Source of the DNA: Thermoleophilia bacterium
GTDB taxonomy: Bacteria; Actinomycetota; Thermoleophilia; BMS3ABIN01
Assembly (NCBI GenBank): GCA_020053595.1
Contig: JAGVMV010000023.1
Coordinates: 1-62,021, forward strand
Direction of reading: 5' to 3'
Length of the DNA stretch: 62,021 bases
A program made the position numbers and the translations under genes. The stretch's first letter is position 1. Each line of letters starts with the position of its first letter. A model generated the notes under the pieces. That model made no database searches. It was not told the DNA's origin and saw only the letters and a program-made list of their open reading frames with translations. Below, piece after piece: positions 9,480 through 18,178 of the stretch.

Positions 9480-9978
9480 ATGCGCGAACTCTTTAAAGAA
9501 CTGTCAAAACCGGACATCAGTCTGATACTGGTAATCGGTGGCGCCGACACCGGCAAGACTACGCTGGTTGAGATACTCGCGGGTTTCTTATCCCGGGGGC
9601 AGTGGCCGGCCTGGTCGACGCTGATATCGGGCAATCACACCTGGGGCCGCCGACAACTGTTGCGTGGGGGAAGCTGAGCCAGAAGTTTGAGCGATGGGAT
9701 TCCATCCCCGTTCATGATATTTATTTCACCGGCGCCGGTTCTTGATCCCTTTAGGTTCCAAAAACGCCCCCAGGTCCGCATCCTGCCCGTTTCGACGGGA
9801 ATCAGGGCAAAAAGCCTCGCTGAAAGAGCCGGTTACCGCTCGGAGAGATTCCGCTCCTATTTTCAAGATGCCGCTACACTTACTTTCTCTCCAGAAGAGA
9901 TCGGCATTCATTTCACACGTGGCGATCCCGAGCCCATACTGGAAAAAATGCCGGGGAAACTGGTTTCACTGAGGCAAT
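9480..9978 (+). pseudogene. Frameshifted Clp1/Grc3-like P-loop polynucleotide kinase
   Basis: Three frames must be joined. The first (from ATG 9480) gives LILVIGGADTGKTTLVEILA, a Walker A motif of the GGxDxGKTT type. From about 9600 the next frame gives GLVDADIGQSHLGPPTTVAW, the signature of bacterial Clp1/Grc3-like kinases. After about 9745 a third frame gives RSERFRSYFQDAATL and SPEEIGIHF. At least two indels are needed, so it is inactive. Its 3' end runs into the convergent cheR-like gene. Intact relatives phosphorylate 5'-OH ends of RNA, of interest because an intact RtcB ligase lies at 43.3 kb. Confidence 0.65.
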
Positions 9979-10782
9979 TCAAATTCTCTTGCGAAATACC
10001 ACCTTTGCTCCCAGCCAGCCCTCAAACATCTCTTCCTCCAGCGGACCAAGTTCTTCTTTACGGCCTATCATGAGAGCGGCGCCAGGCTTCATTGCTGCCC
10101 ATAGTCTCTCGGCTGCCTGGCGCCGGCGCTGCCCACGGTAATATGTGAAGGCAAGATATCTGCAGAGAACGAGATCCATTCCCGCAGGAGATGCGTCTTC
10201 CGTGAGATTGTGACGTTTGAATCTCACCACGTTTCTGATGGATTCATCAACACATGACTGGCGCCCGGATTGATTAAAAAAGCGGGCCAGAATCTCAGTG
10301 GGTACCTCGCGCAACGTCCTCTGATCGTAACAACCTACATGCGCGCGGGTAAGTACCTTTTCGTCGATATCTGTTGCAAGAATATCTATCCCTGTACCAT
10401 CCACATTCATGGTAGAACCAAAGGTCCACAGAAAAAGAATCGCCAGACTGTAAGCCTCCTCACCGTTACAGCACCCGGCGCACCAGGCCCGAAGAGGCAC
10501 CCCTCTATCCTTGCCCTTGAGGAGTTCAGGGAGAATTTCAGCCAGTTCCCACCAACAGGTCTTCTCGCGGAAGAAGCGGCTTACAGTTATCCGCATTAGA
10601 TCTGGCAGCTTCCGGGCCTCCTCAGGATCCGCGCGCAGGCGCTCAAGATACTGGCTATAGTTGGAAAAACCAAGCTCTCGCAGCCTTTTTTCCACTTGTC
10701 GGCGTGCTGAACGGCGACGATACTTCCGCCAGTCCAAATCAAAAAGTTCTCCAACAACTTTCAAGAAATTGTCATAGGTCAT
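9979..10782 (-). CDS. CheR-type methyltransferase, standalone
   Basis: Residues run from MTYDNFLKVVGELF through a CheR N-terminal helix bundle to a SAM-binding domain. Family motifs seen are ITVSRFFREK (compare ITxNxTxFFR), WCAGCCNGEEAYSLAI, ILATDIDEKVL and VLCRYLAFTYY (compare CRNVLIYF). The frame extends to ATG 10878, but those extra residues derive from the att-like repeat, so I prefer ATG 10782 (267 aa); the start is uncertain. Classical CheR methylates chemoreceptor glutamates, but no chemotaxis gene is nearby and the C-terminal motif deviates, so its target is unknown. It lies inside the tRNA-Ser island. Confidence 0.72.
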   Translation of the reverse strand: MTYDNFLKVVGELFDLDWRKYRRRSARRQVEKRLRELGFSNYSQYLERLRADPEEARKLPDLMRITVSRFFREKTCWWELAEILPELLKGKDRGVPLRAWCAGCCNGEEAYSLAILFLWTFGSTMNVDGTGIDILATDIDEKVLTRAHVGCYDQRTLREVPTEILARFFNQSGRQSCVDESIRNVVRFKRHNLTEDASPAGMDLVLCRYLAFTYYRGQRRRQAAERLWAAMKPGAALMIGRKEELGPLEEEMFEGWLGAKVVFRKRI

Positions 10783-10853
10783 ATTCACATCGCCCGCCAA
10801 ATCAGCCCAAGAAGCAATACTGGTTCCTTGTTTACCCCGGAAACATTTTTTGT

Positions 10854-10877
10854 GTTCGAATCTCATCCCCTCCGCCA
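10854..10877 (+). repeat. Right copy of att-like direct repeat (tRNA-Ser 3' end)
   Basis: Matches 23 of 24 bases with 7927-7950 of tRNA-Ser(UGA), including T-loop half, acceptor 3' strand and CCA, with no tRNA body attached. It marks the far edge of a roughly 2.9-kb segment inserted at the tRNA. Confidence 0.7.
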
Positions 10878-10976
10878 TTTACACCTGATTGATCCAGCTG
10901 AGACTGGCGATATTTGCTGTGATATCATTGATTTGCAGGCTGCGATATCCCCGTAACTTCGATCTGCAGGATTTTC

Positions 10977-11129
10977 TTGCCCAAAAACTTGGAGTCTCGC
11001 AACATCACAACCGCCCTCAAGGGCATAGCGATACTGGTCGTCGTCTGCTTCCACTTCGCAAGCAATTTCGACGAGGAATTCTATATCCGCTGGCTGACCG
11101 AATGTGTGAATGGCCGGCATGGCTCTTAG
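10977..11129 (+). pseudogene. N-terminal fragment of an acyltransferase-3 (OafA-like) protein
   Basis: The frame gives ESRNITTALKGIAILVVVCF followed by HFASNFDEEFYI and stops at TAG 11127-11129. The block with LKGIAILxVVxxHF is the first membrane helix of acyltransferase-3 family sugar O-acyltransferases, which are normally 350 residues or more. Only about 50 residues survive, so this is a remnant just outside the right att-like repeat. The call rests on one motif. Confidence 0.4.
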
Positions 11130-11910
11130 TTCCCTTCCCCCTGATAGCAAAAACCCCGAAGACGGGGCGACGCTCACTCTTTTCCCCCGGAACCTGGTTC
11201 TGGATTATTCAATCCGTGAAAGCGCGCGGGCTAAAACCGTGCGCCTGAACATGACACCAGAACGGGGACTGGTAGTGGTCATCCCCGCAGGTTACAACCG
11301 TAAGCGTGTCCCGGCGATAATCGAGAGCAAACAGCTATGGATCAAAAAAGCGCGGCAATGGGCTGAAGATCAACGCCGGCAGCAGGCAACAAGGCCACAG
11401 CTGGCTGTTCCGGCTGTTATCGATCTGCAGTCGGTAGGGGAGAGCTGGACAGTTGCCTCCCACCGTACCGCGTCAAGCCGCGCCACCGTCCGCGAGCACA
11501 AGAACGGTCTGCTGAAAATATCCGGCCCGGTCGATGATCTGCAGGCCTGTCTTTCCGCGCTCAGCCGGTGGACGGGACGCAAAGCTCGTACACATCTGGT
11601 TCCCTGGCTTGAGGAGATGGGAGACCAGACCGGTCTCGGATGCGAAAGGGTCATCATCGGCAACCAGAGCAGCCGCTGGGGCAGCTGCTCTCCCAGTGGG
11701 ACGATCAGCCTCAATCAAAAGCTGCTTTTTCTTCCAGACAGGCTGGTGCGTTACGTCCTGGTCCATGAGCTCTGCCATACCGTTCATATGAACCACTCCA
11801 AGCGTTTCTGGTCGCGAGTCCGGCAGCATGAGCCGGCGATGGTTGACCACCGGCGCGAGCTGGGGGAATCATGGCAGCTCGTCCCGCCATGGCTGGAATC
11901 CACGCGTTGA
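11110..11910 (+). CDS. YgjP/DUF45-type zinc metallopeptidase
   Basis: 266 residues from ATG 11110; ATG 11119 is an alternative. The C-terminal third contains SRWGSCSPSGTISLNQKLLF and then VLVHELCHTVHMNHSKRFW, the HExxH zinc motif with the third His six residues later, exactly as in YgjP/DUF45 (WLM-like) proteins. The N-terminal half carries RESARAKTVRLNMTPERGL, the conserved beta-rich start of the family. Cytoplasmic, substrate unknown. Confidence 0.85.
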   Translation: MAGMALSSLPPDSKNPEDGATLTLFPRNLVLDYSIRESARAKTVRLNMTPERGLVVVIPAGYNRKRVPAIIESKQLWIKKARQWAEDQRRQQATRPQLAVPAVIDLQSVGESWTVASHRTASSRATVREHKNGLLKISGPVDDLQACLSALSRWTGRKARTHLVPWLEEMGDQTGLGCERVIIGNQSSRWGSCSPSGTISLNQKLLFLPDRLVRYVLVHELCHTVHMNHSKRFWSRVRQHEPAMVDHRRELGESWQLVPPWLESTR

Positions 11911-11986
11911 CAATTCCCTTGCTTTCCTTTGATAGTCCGCTGATAAGCCTGATAAGAAAGACTAATAAATAGACCCCGGTTACTTC

Positions 11987-12014
11987 TTGAAACAGATACT
12001 CCCATCGGTATACA
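11987..12014 (+). promoter_or_regulatory. Possible sigma-70-type promoter upstream of adk
   Basis: TTGAAA (11987-11992), a 16-base spacer, and TATACA (12009-12014), followed by about 210 bases of leader before adk. The leader also contains an inverted repeat GGCCGGGAA/TTCCTGGCC at 12164-12192 with a T-rich loop. Otherwise I see nothing between 11911 and 12227. Confidence 0.4.
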
Positions 12015-12227
12015 ATAGCCTCCGCGCGGTTTCCTTAAGTGTCGCAACCAGCGGTTCGCGTATCATTCACAAGCAGCACTCGTTTGAATCAGCCATTGTG
12101 AGCGAGCGGTACTTTCGTCGCTTTAGGTCCTGCCAGGTTTCTTGTTGATATAAAGGAATGGTTGGCCGGGAAATCTTTTTTTGTTCCTGGCCGGCTGAAT
12201 TACCATGCCATCTAATTGGAGGCGAGC

Positions 12228-12875
12228 GTGAGACTAGTATTACTGGGTGCGCCAGGGGCGGGCAAAGGAACACAAGCCAAGAAGCTTATTGAGAAATATG
12301 GAATGCCGCAAATCTCTACCGGTGATCTGCTGAGAGCGGCAGTCGGCGCCGGGACAGAGCTTGGCAAGGAAGCAAAAACCTACATGGACAGCGGTAACCT
12401 TGTTCCAGACAGCGTCGTTCTCGGCATGGTCGAAGAACGGCTCCGGCAGGATGACTGCAAGAATGGTTATATCCTCGATGGCTTCCCGCGCAACACGGCC
12501 CAGGCCGAAGCACTGGACGAGATGCTCGACAAGGTGGGCATGTCTCTGGATGCAGCGCTCAGCGTGGACGTGCCACTCGAGGATCTGATGAAGCGTCTGA
12601 CCGGCCGCCGTACCTGCAAGGATTGCGGCCAAATGTACAACATTTATTTCAGCGCTCCCGCCACGGAAGGCAAGTGCGACAAGTGCGGCGGCGAGCTGTA
12701 TCAGCGGGATGACGACCAGGAAGAAACCATCCAGAAGCGCCTGGAAGTCTACACCGAGCAGACTGCCCCGCTCATCGATTATTACTCAGGCAAGGGAATC
12801 CTCAAGTCTGTAAGCGGCACCGGCAATATCGATGAGATCTTCGCAAATGTCACGGCGACGCTCGGAATCAGCTGA
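12228..12875 (+). CDS. adk: Adenylate kinase, zinc-lid type
   Basis: 215 residues. The P-loop is GAPGAGKGTQ. ISTGDLLR and ILDGFPRN are the AMP-binding and Walker B regions. The lid holds CKDCG and CDKCGG, four cysteines of a structural zinc site. GTG 12228 is the start because GGAGG lies five bases upstream, while an upstream TTG at 12216 would include the Shine-Dalgarno itself. It converts ATP + AMP to 2 ADP. Placed 50 bases before sat, it would recycle AMP released by APS reductase and pull sulfate activation forward; that coupling is inferred from position. Confidence 0.95.
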   Translation: MRLVLLGAPGAGKGTQAKKLIEKYGMPQISTGDLLRAAVGAGTELGKEAKTYMDSGNLVPDSVVLGMVEERLRQDDCKNGYILDGFPRNTAQAEALDEMLDKVGMSLDAALSVDVPLEDLMKRLTGRRTCKDCGQMYNIYFSAPATEGKCDKCGGELYQRDDDQEETIQKRLEVYTEQTAPLIDYYSGKGILKSVSGTGNIDEIFANVTATLGIS

Positions 12876-12925
12876 AGCGCGTCAATATTGATACCAGGTA
12901 ACAATCTAACAGGAGGGTCACACTA

Positions 12926-14140
12926 ATGGCTTTGGTAAATCCACACGGTAAGGACAAGAAATTAATGCCCCTATTGCTGACGGGCGCGGAGCTCACGGCT
13001 GAGCTGGAGAAGGCCAAGAGCCTGACCCAGGTTCGCATCTCTTCCCGCGAAGTGGGCGATCTGATCATGATGGGCATCGGCGGCTTCACCCCGCTCACCG
13101 GTTTCATGACCAAGGCGGACTGGCAGGGTGTCTGCGACAACTTCACCATGGCCGACGGCACCTTCTGGCCCATCCCGATCACCATCTCTACCACGCAGGG
13201 CCAGGCGGACAGCATCAAGGATGGCGAGGAGATCGCACTGGTTTCCGAGGAGAGCGGCGAGACCATGGCGACCATGATCGTCAACGAGAAGTACAGCATC
13301 GACAAGGAGCACGAATGCCAGACGGTCTATACGACCAATGACATCGAGCATCCCGGCGTGGCCATGGTCATGAACCAGGAAGAAATCAATCTGGCGGGTC
13401 CGGTCAAGGTCCTTTCCCAGGCCAACTTCCCTTCAGAGTATCCCGAAATCTACCTGACCCCGGCTCAGTCGCGGGCAATCTTCGAGGAGAAGGGCTGGAA
13501 CACGGTTGCCGCTTTTCAGACCCGTAACCCCATGCACCGTTCCCACGAGTACCTGGCCAAGATCGCCATCGAGACCTGCGACGGCGTCTTCATCCATATG
13601 CTGCTCGGCAAACTGAAGCCCGGCGACATTCCTTCTGACGTGCGTCAGAACGCCATTGACATCCTCATCGAGGATTACTTCGTCAAGGACACCTGCGCCA
13701 TCGGCGGCTATCCGCTGGACATGCGCTACGCCGGTCCGCGCGAGGCCCTGCTGCACGCCCTCTTCCGTCAGAACTACGGCTGCAGCCACCTGATCGTCGG
13801 CCGCGACCACGCCGGTGTAGGCGACTACTACGGTCCCTTCGATGCGCACCACATCTTCGACGAGATCCCCGCCGGCGCCCTGGAGACCCAGCCGCTCAAG
13901 ATCGACTGGACCTTCTATTGCACCAAGTGCGACGGCATGGCCTCGATGCGCACCTGCCCCCACGGCAAGGAAGACCGCATGCTGCTCAGCGGCACCAAGC
14001 TGCGCAAGATGCTTTCCGAGGGCGAGGATGTGCCCGATCACTTCAGCCGTCCCGAAGTTCTCACCATCCTGCGTGAGTACTACGAGGGTCTGACCGAGAA
14101 GGTCGAGATCAAGACCCACAAGTACTCCGAGGGTGTGTAA
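12926..14140 (+). CDS. sat: Sulfate adenylyltransferase (dissimilatory ATP sulfurylase)
   Basis: 404 residues, homo-oligomeric Sat type rather than Cys[18 protein letters not shown] is the ATP/sulfate-binding QTRNPxHxxHE motif. [16 protein letters not shown] is the second conserved block. [20 protein letters not shown] carries a Cys/His zinc cluster as in prokaryotic Sat enzymes. It makes APS and pyrophosphate from ATP and sulfate, or ATP from APS in the oxidative direction. AGGAGGG precedes ATG 12926. Codon use is strongly biased (AAC, AAG, CTG, GTC), as expected for an abundant enzyme. Confidence 0.97.
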   Translation: MALVNPHGKDKKLMPLLLTGAELTAELEKAKSLTQVRISSREVGDLIMMGIGGFTPLTGFMTKADWQGVCDNFTMADGTFWPIPITISTTQGQADSIKDGEEIALVSEESGETMATMIVNEKYSIDKEHECQTVYTTNDIEHPGVAMVMNQEEINLAGPVKVLSQANFPSEYPEIYLTPAQSRAIFEEKGWNTVAAFQTRNPMHRSHEYLAKIAIETCDGVFIHMLLGKLKPGDIPSDVRQNAIDILIEDYFVKDTCAIGGYPLDMRYAGPREALLHALFRQNYGCSHLIVGRDHAGVGDYYGPFDAHHIFDEIPAGALETQPLKIDWTFYCTKCDGMASMRTCPHGKEDRMLLSGTKLRKMLSEGEDVPDHFSRPEVLTILREYYEGLTEKVEIKTHKYSEGV

Positions 14141-14275
14141 TACGGCAATTCGCCAATTGCTGAAGCCATTATATTTCTCGAAAAGACTTATCCCAGGAGA
14201 GGGGGTGCAGGACAGGTAAGTAAAAGCAGGTGAACCAAGGCAGAAATATCAACATCAAGGAGGTTGGAAAACGAT

Positions 14276-14689
14276 ATGCCTAGTTTCGTGATTACAGAAA
14301 AATGCGATGGCTGCAAGGGTCAGGAAAAGACCGCTTGCATGTACATCTGCCCGCACGACCTGATGACTCTGGATACAGAGCGCATGAAGGCTCACAACCA
14401 GGAGCCGGAGCAGTGCTGGGAGTGCTACAACTGCGTCAAGATCTGCCCGCAGCAGGCGATCGAGGTCAGGGCTTATGCTGACTTCGCGCCCCTGGGTGCC
14501 TCCGTTATCCCGTTGCGGGGTACCGATACCATCATGTGGACCGTCAAGTTCCGCAATGGCACCCTCAAGCGTTTCAAGTTCCCGATCAACATGCGCCCGG
14601 ATGGCATCACCGACCCGTATGCAGGTATGCCCGAGGCGAACTTCGACGATATTAAGAAGCCCGGCTTCTTCAATTTCGCGATCGACTGA
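14276..14689 (+). CDS. aprB: Adenylylsulfate reductase, beta subunit
   Basis: 137 residues. Two [4Fe-4S] clusters are bound by CDGCKGQEKTACMYICPHD and CWECYNCVKICPQ, with the long spacing in the first motif typical of AprB. The C-terminal tail (TDPYAGMPEANFDDIKKPGF) wraps around AprA in known structures. ATG 14276 is used; AAGGAGG ends 12 bases upstream and directly abuts a TTG that cannot be the start. It passes electrons from QmoABC to the FAD of AprA. 135 bases separate it from sat. Confidence 0.97.
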   Translation: MPSFVITEKCDGCKGQEKTACMYICPHDLMTLDTERMKAHNQEPEQCWECYNCVKICPQQAIEVRAYADFAPLGASVIPLRGTDTIMWTVKFRNGTLKRFKFPINMRPDGITDPYAGMPEANFDDIKKPGFFNFAID

Positions 14690-14719
14690 TCAATTAACAG
14701 GAAGATAAGGAGATAGAGC

Positions 14720-16720
14720 ATGGAGAAAGAAACAAACAGCTTCCAGTTTGTTGAGAAGCCGGCAGTGGAAGAGGTGGATTGCGATATCCTCATCCTCGGC
14801 GGCGGCATGTCCGGCGCCGGCGCTGCCTTCGAAGCAGTCCGTTGGGCAAACCCCAAGGGACTCAAAGTAGTAATGGTCGACAAGGCCGCGGTGGAGCGCA
14901 GCGGCGCCGTCGCCCAGGGCCTCTCGGCTATCAACACCTACATTGGTGATAACGACCCGATGGACTATGTGCGCATGGTCCGTTCCGACCTCATGGGCAT
15001 CACCCGCGAAGACCTTACCTGGGACCTCGCCCGCGTTGTCGATGATTCCGTGGACCTGTTCGAAGAGTGGGGCCTCCCGATCTGGAAGAAAGACGCCGAG
15101 GGCCACTCCATGGACGGTATCGCCGCCCGCAACGCCGGCCTGCCTTCCCTGAAAGAGGGCGCTACTCCGGTTCGCTCCGGCAAGTGGCAGATCATGATCA
15201 ACGGCGAGTCCTACAAGGCCATCGTCGCTGAGGTTGCCAAGAAATCCCTGGAGCTCAACAAGGCTGCCACGGGCATGGACGAGAACCTCTACGAGCGCGT
15301 GTTCTGCACAAGGCTGCTCATGGACTCCAACGATTCGAACCGCGTGGCTGGCGCCATCGGCTTCAGTGTCCGCGAGAACAAGGTGTTCGTCTTCAAGGCC
15401 AACACCGTCCTCAATGGTTCCGGCGGAGCCGTCAACGTCTTCCGGCCGCGGTCGGTCGGCGAAGGCATGGGCCGCGCCTGGTTCCCCGTATGGAACTCCG
15501 GGTCCGGTTATGCCATGGGCATTCAGGCCGGCGCTGAGCTGACCCTGATGGAGAACCGCTTCGTACCAATGCGCTTCAAGGATGGTTACGGCCCGGTCGG
15601 CGCCTGGTTCCTTTTCTTCAAGGCACAGGCCACCAACGCCATGGGTGAAGACTACTGCGTCAAGCACGCTGACATCATCCACGAGCAGTTCGCCCCCTAT
15701 GACAACCCGATGGGCACCAACCTGCGCAACCACGCGGCCATGATCGAGATGAAGGCTGGTAACGGTCCCATCATGATGCACACCGACAAGGCCATGGCCA
15801 AGCTGGCTGAGACCATGGACGAGAAGGCCATCAAGCACCTCGAGGCAGAGGCTTGGGAAGACTTCCTCGATATGACCATCGCCCAGGCTGGCCTCTGGGC
15901 CGCCAACGACGTCGAGCCGGACAAAGTACCGTCCGAGCTGATGCCGTCCGAGCCGTATCTGCTCGGTTCCCACGCTGGCTGTGCCGGCTTCTGGGTTAGC
16001 GGCCCCGGCGACATTCCGGGCGCCCCCGAAGAGTGGTCATGGGGCTACAACCGCATGTCCACCGTCAACGGCCTGTTCATGTCCGGCGACGTCGTAGGCG
16101 CTTCCGGCCATAAGTTCTCCTCCGGCTCGCACGCCGAGGGCAGGATCGCCGGCAAGTCGATGGTCGCATGGTGTCTCGATAACGCCGATTACAAGCCGAC
16201 CGTCAAGGAGAGCGTGGATGATCTGGTGGCCGAGATGTACGCGCCGCTGGAGCTCTATGCCAAGTACAACTCCTACACCACCTCACCGAAGAACGTCGAC
16301 GTGAACCCGAACTACATCAGCCCGCGGATGCTTCAGTTCCGCCTGATGAAGATCATGGACGAGTACGTCGGTGGCGTTTCCACCTGGTACGTCACGAGCG
16401 GCACCCTGCTGGCCGAGGGCCTGAAGAAACTCGACATTCTGAAAGAGGATGCCACCAGGCTCGCAGCCGCTGATCTCCATGATCTGCTGCGCTGCTGGGA
16501 GAACAACCACCGCATCTGGGCCGCTGAGGCTCATGCCCGTCACATCAACTTCCGCGAAGAGACCCGCTACCCCGGTTACTACTACCGTGGTGACTTCCCG
16601 GTCGTCGACGACGAGAACTGGAAGTGCTTCGCGAACTCCAAGTACGACCTGGAGAGCAACACCTGGGAGCACAAGAAGGTCCCGTATGTCGAGCTGGTAG
16701 CAGCCCCGACCCCGGCCTAG
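14720..16720 (+). CDS. aprA: Adenylylsulfate reductase, alpha subunit
   Basis: 666 residues, full length for AprA. FAD binding begins with CDILILGGGMSGAGAAFEAV. NGSGGAVNVFRPRS and SGDVVGASGHKFSSGSHAEG belong to the FAD/substrate site of the fumarate-reductase-like fold. It reduces APS to sulfite and AMP in the cytoplasm. Thirty bases after aprB with GATAAGGAGAT in front. Extreme codon bias creates long antisense open frames that I do not regard as genes. Confidence 0.98.
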   Translation: MEKETNSFQFVEKPAVEEVDCDILILGGGMSGAGAAFEAVRWANPKGLKVVMVDKAAVERSGAVAQGLSAINTYIGDNDPMDYVRMVRSDLMGITREDLTWDLARVVDDSVDLFEEWGLPIWKKDAEGHSMDGIAARNAGLPSLKEGATPVRSGKWQIMINGESYKAIVAEVAKKSLELNKAATGMDENLYERVFCTRLLMDSNDSNRVAGAIGFSVRENKVFVFKANTVLNGSGGAVNVFRPRSVGEGMGRAWFPVWNSGSGYAMGIQAGAELTLMENRFVPMRFKDGYGPVGAWFLFFKAQATNAMGEDYCVKHADIIHEQFAPYDNPMGTNLRNHAAMIEMKAGNGPIMMHTDKAMAKLAETMDEKAIKHLEAEAWEDFLDMTIAQAGLWAANDVEPDKVPSELMPSEPYLLGSHAGCAGFWVSGPGDIPGAPEEWSWGYNRMSTVNGLFMSGDVVGASGHKFSSGSHAEGRIAGKSMVAWCLDNADYKPTVKESVDDLVAEMYAPLELYAKYNSYTTSPKNVDVNPNYISPRMLQFRLMKIMDEYVGGVSTWYVTSGTLLAEGLKKLDILKEDATRLAAADLHDLLRCWENNHRIWAAEAHARHINFREETRYPGYYYRGDFPVVDDENWKCFANSKYDLESNTWEHKKVPYVELVAAPTPA

Positions 16721-16753
16721 TACCAATTGGTCAGGTAAGGATCTGAGAATAAC

Positions 16754-16787
16754 GGGCGGGACAGGCCTTTGAAGGCCTGTCCCGCCC
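16754..16787 (+). terminator. Strong hairpin between aprA and qmoA
   Basis: A perfect 16-bp stem, GGGCGGGACAGGCCTT against AAGGCCTGTCCCGCCC, with a 2-base loop and no T-run. A second, 7-bp hairpin (GTGATGC/GCATCAC) lies at 16798-16829. Without a U-tract it is more likely an mRNA stabiliser or partial terminator that lets aprBA exceed qmoABC than a full stop. Confidence 0.6.
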
Positions 16788-16886
16788 TCACAATGCCGTG
16801 ATGCGTTATGAGCAGGTTGAAGGCATCACTGCCCATCACGGATCACGGACACGCTTTCGCGCTACAGTCTCACGAGGAGGGACGTA

Positions 16887-18176
16887 ATGGCTGATAAAGT
16901 TTTAATTGTAGGAGGAGGGATCAGCGGCATCACCGCCGCCGTGGAGGCCGCAGAAGCGGGCCTCGAAGCCATCGTCGTCGAGAAGAACGCCTATCTCGGC
17001 GGTCGCGTGGCACAACTGCACAAGTATTTCCCCAAGCTCTGCCCGCCATACTGCGGCCTTGAAATCAATTTCAAGCGGATCAAACAGAACCCGAAAATCA
17101 GTTTTCACACGCTGGCCGAAGTCAGGAGCATTTCCGGCAGCGAGGGCAATTACGATGTGAATATCCAGGTAAGCACGCGCTTCGTCAACGAGAAATGCAC
17201 CGGCTGCGGTGACTGCGTCGCGGCATGCCCGGGGGAACGTCCGAACGATTTCAATTACGGGATGGACACCACCACGGCTATTTACCTGCCTCACGAGATG
17301 GCTTTCCCGATGCGATACGTGCTGGATAAAAGCGCCTGCGGGAGCGGCTGCCAGGACTGCGTCGACGCCTGCAAGTACGGGGCCATCGAGTTGGACATGC
17401 AGCCCAAATCCATCGACCTCAACGTCAGCAGTATCGTTTTTGCCACGGGCTGGAATCCGTACGATGCCTCGAAGATCGACAACCTCAACTTCGGCTCCGC
17501 CAGGAATGTCATCACCAACGTGATGATGGAGCGTCTTGCGGCTCCCGCCGGACCGACCCAGGGCAAGATACTGCGGCCGTCTGACGGCAAAGAGGTCAAG
17601 AATGTGGCTTTCGTGCAATGCGCCGGCAGCCGTGACGAGAACAACCTCGATTACTGTTCGTCAATCTGCTGCATGGCTTCCCTCAAGCAGGCGACTTACA
17701 TACGGGACAGTTATCCGGAGGACAGCAAGGCAACGATTTTCTACATCGACCTTCGCGCCGCCGGCAAATATGAGGACTTCCTGATGATGGTCAAGGAAGA
17801 CGAGAACATCACCCTGACCAAGGGCAAGGTCGCCAAGATCGAGGAAAACAGCGCCAGCGGTGATGTGACCGTGACTGTCGAGGACATCCTCGGCGGCGGC
17901 AAAGTGGAGGCTACTTTCGACATGGTGGTACTCGCGACGGGCATGGAGCCATCGGCGAAAAGCCAGAGCATCCCGGCCAGCCTCGCATTTGAGGCTAACG
18001 GCTTTATCGACAATGCGAAGATCGAAAGCGGTCTGTACGGTTGCGGTGTCGCACGGAGACCTGACGATGTTTCATCATCCGTACAGGATGCCACCGGCGC
18101 GGCCCTCAAGAGTATTCAGAGCAACGGCGGCGTGCCGAAAGCCGCTGAAGCCGTCGAGATGTCAGGAGGCAACTAG
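16887..18176 (+). CDS. qmoA: Quinone-interacting membrane-bound oxidoreductase subunit A
   Basis: 429 residues, HdrA-like flavoprotein. VLIVGGGISGITAAVEAAEA is the FAD motif; the family block LGGRVAQLHKYFPKLCPPYC follows. CTGCGDCVAACP and CGSGCQDCVDACKYGAIEL bind Fe-S clusters. AGGAGGG precedes ATG 16887. It is soluble and forms the Qmo complex that transfers electrons between menaquinol and AprAB. Two bases from qmoB, so co-translated. Confidence 0.95.
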   Translation: MADKVLIVGGGISGITAAVEAAEAGLEAIVVEKNAYLGGRVAQLHKYFPKLCPPYCGLEINFKRIKQNPKISFHTLAEVRSISGSEGNYDVNIQVSTRFVNEKCTGCGDCVAACPGERPNDFNYGMDTTTAIYLPHEMAFPMRYVLDKSACGSGCQDCVDACKYGAIELDMQPKSIDLNVSSIVFATGWNPYDASKIDNLNFGSARNVITNVMMERLAAPAGPTQGKILRPSDGKEVKNVAFVQCAGSRDENNLDYCSSICCMASLKQATYIRDSYPEDSKATIFYIDLRAAGKYEDFLMMVKEDENITLTKGKVAKIEENSASGDVTVTVEDILGGGKVEATFDMVVLATGMEPSAKSQSIPASLAFEANGFIDNAKIESGLYGCGVARRPDDVSSSVQDATGAALKSIQSNGGVPKAAEAVEMSGGN

Positions 18177-18178
18177 AC

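Noticed and set aside
14690-15973. 427-codon open frame on the minus strand across aprA
   Set aside because: It is a shadow of the biased codon use of aprA; no family motif and no ribosome site.
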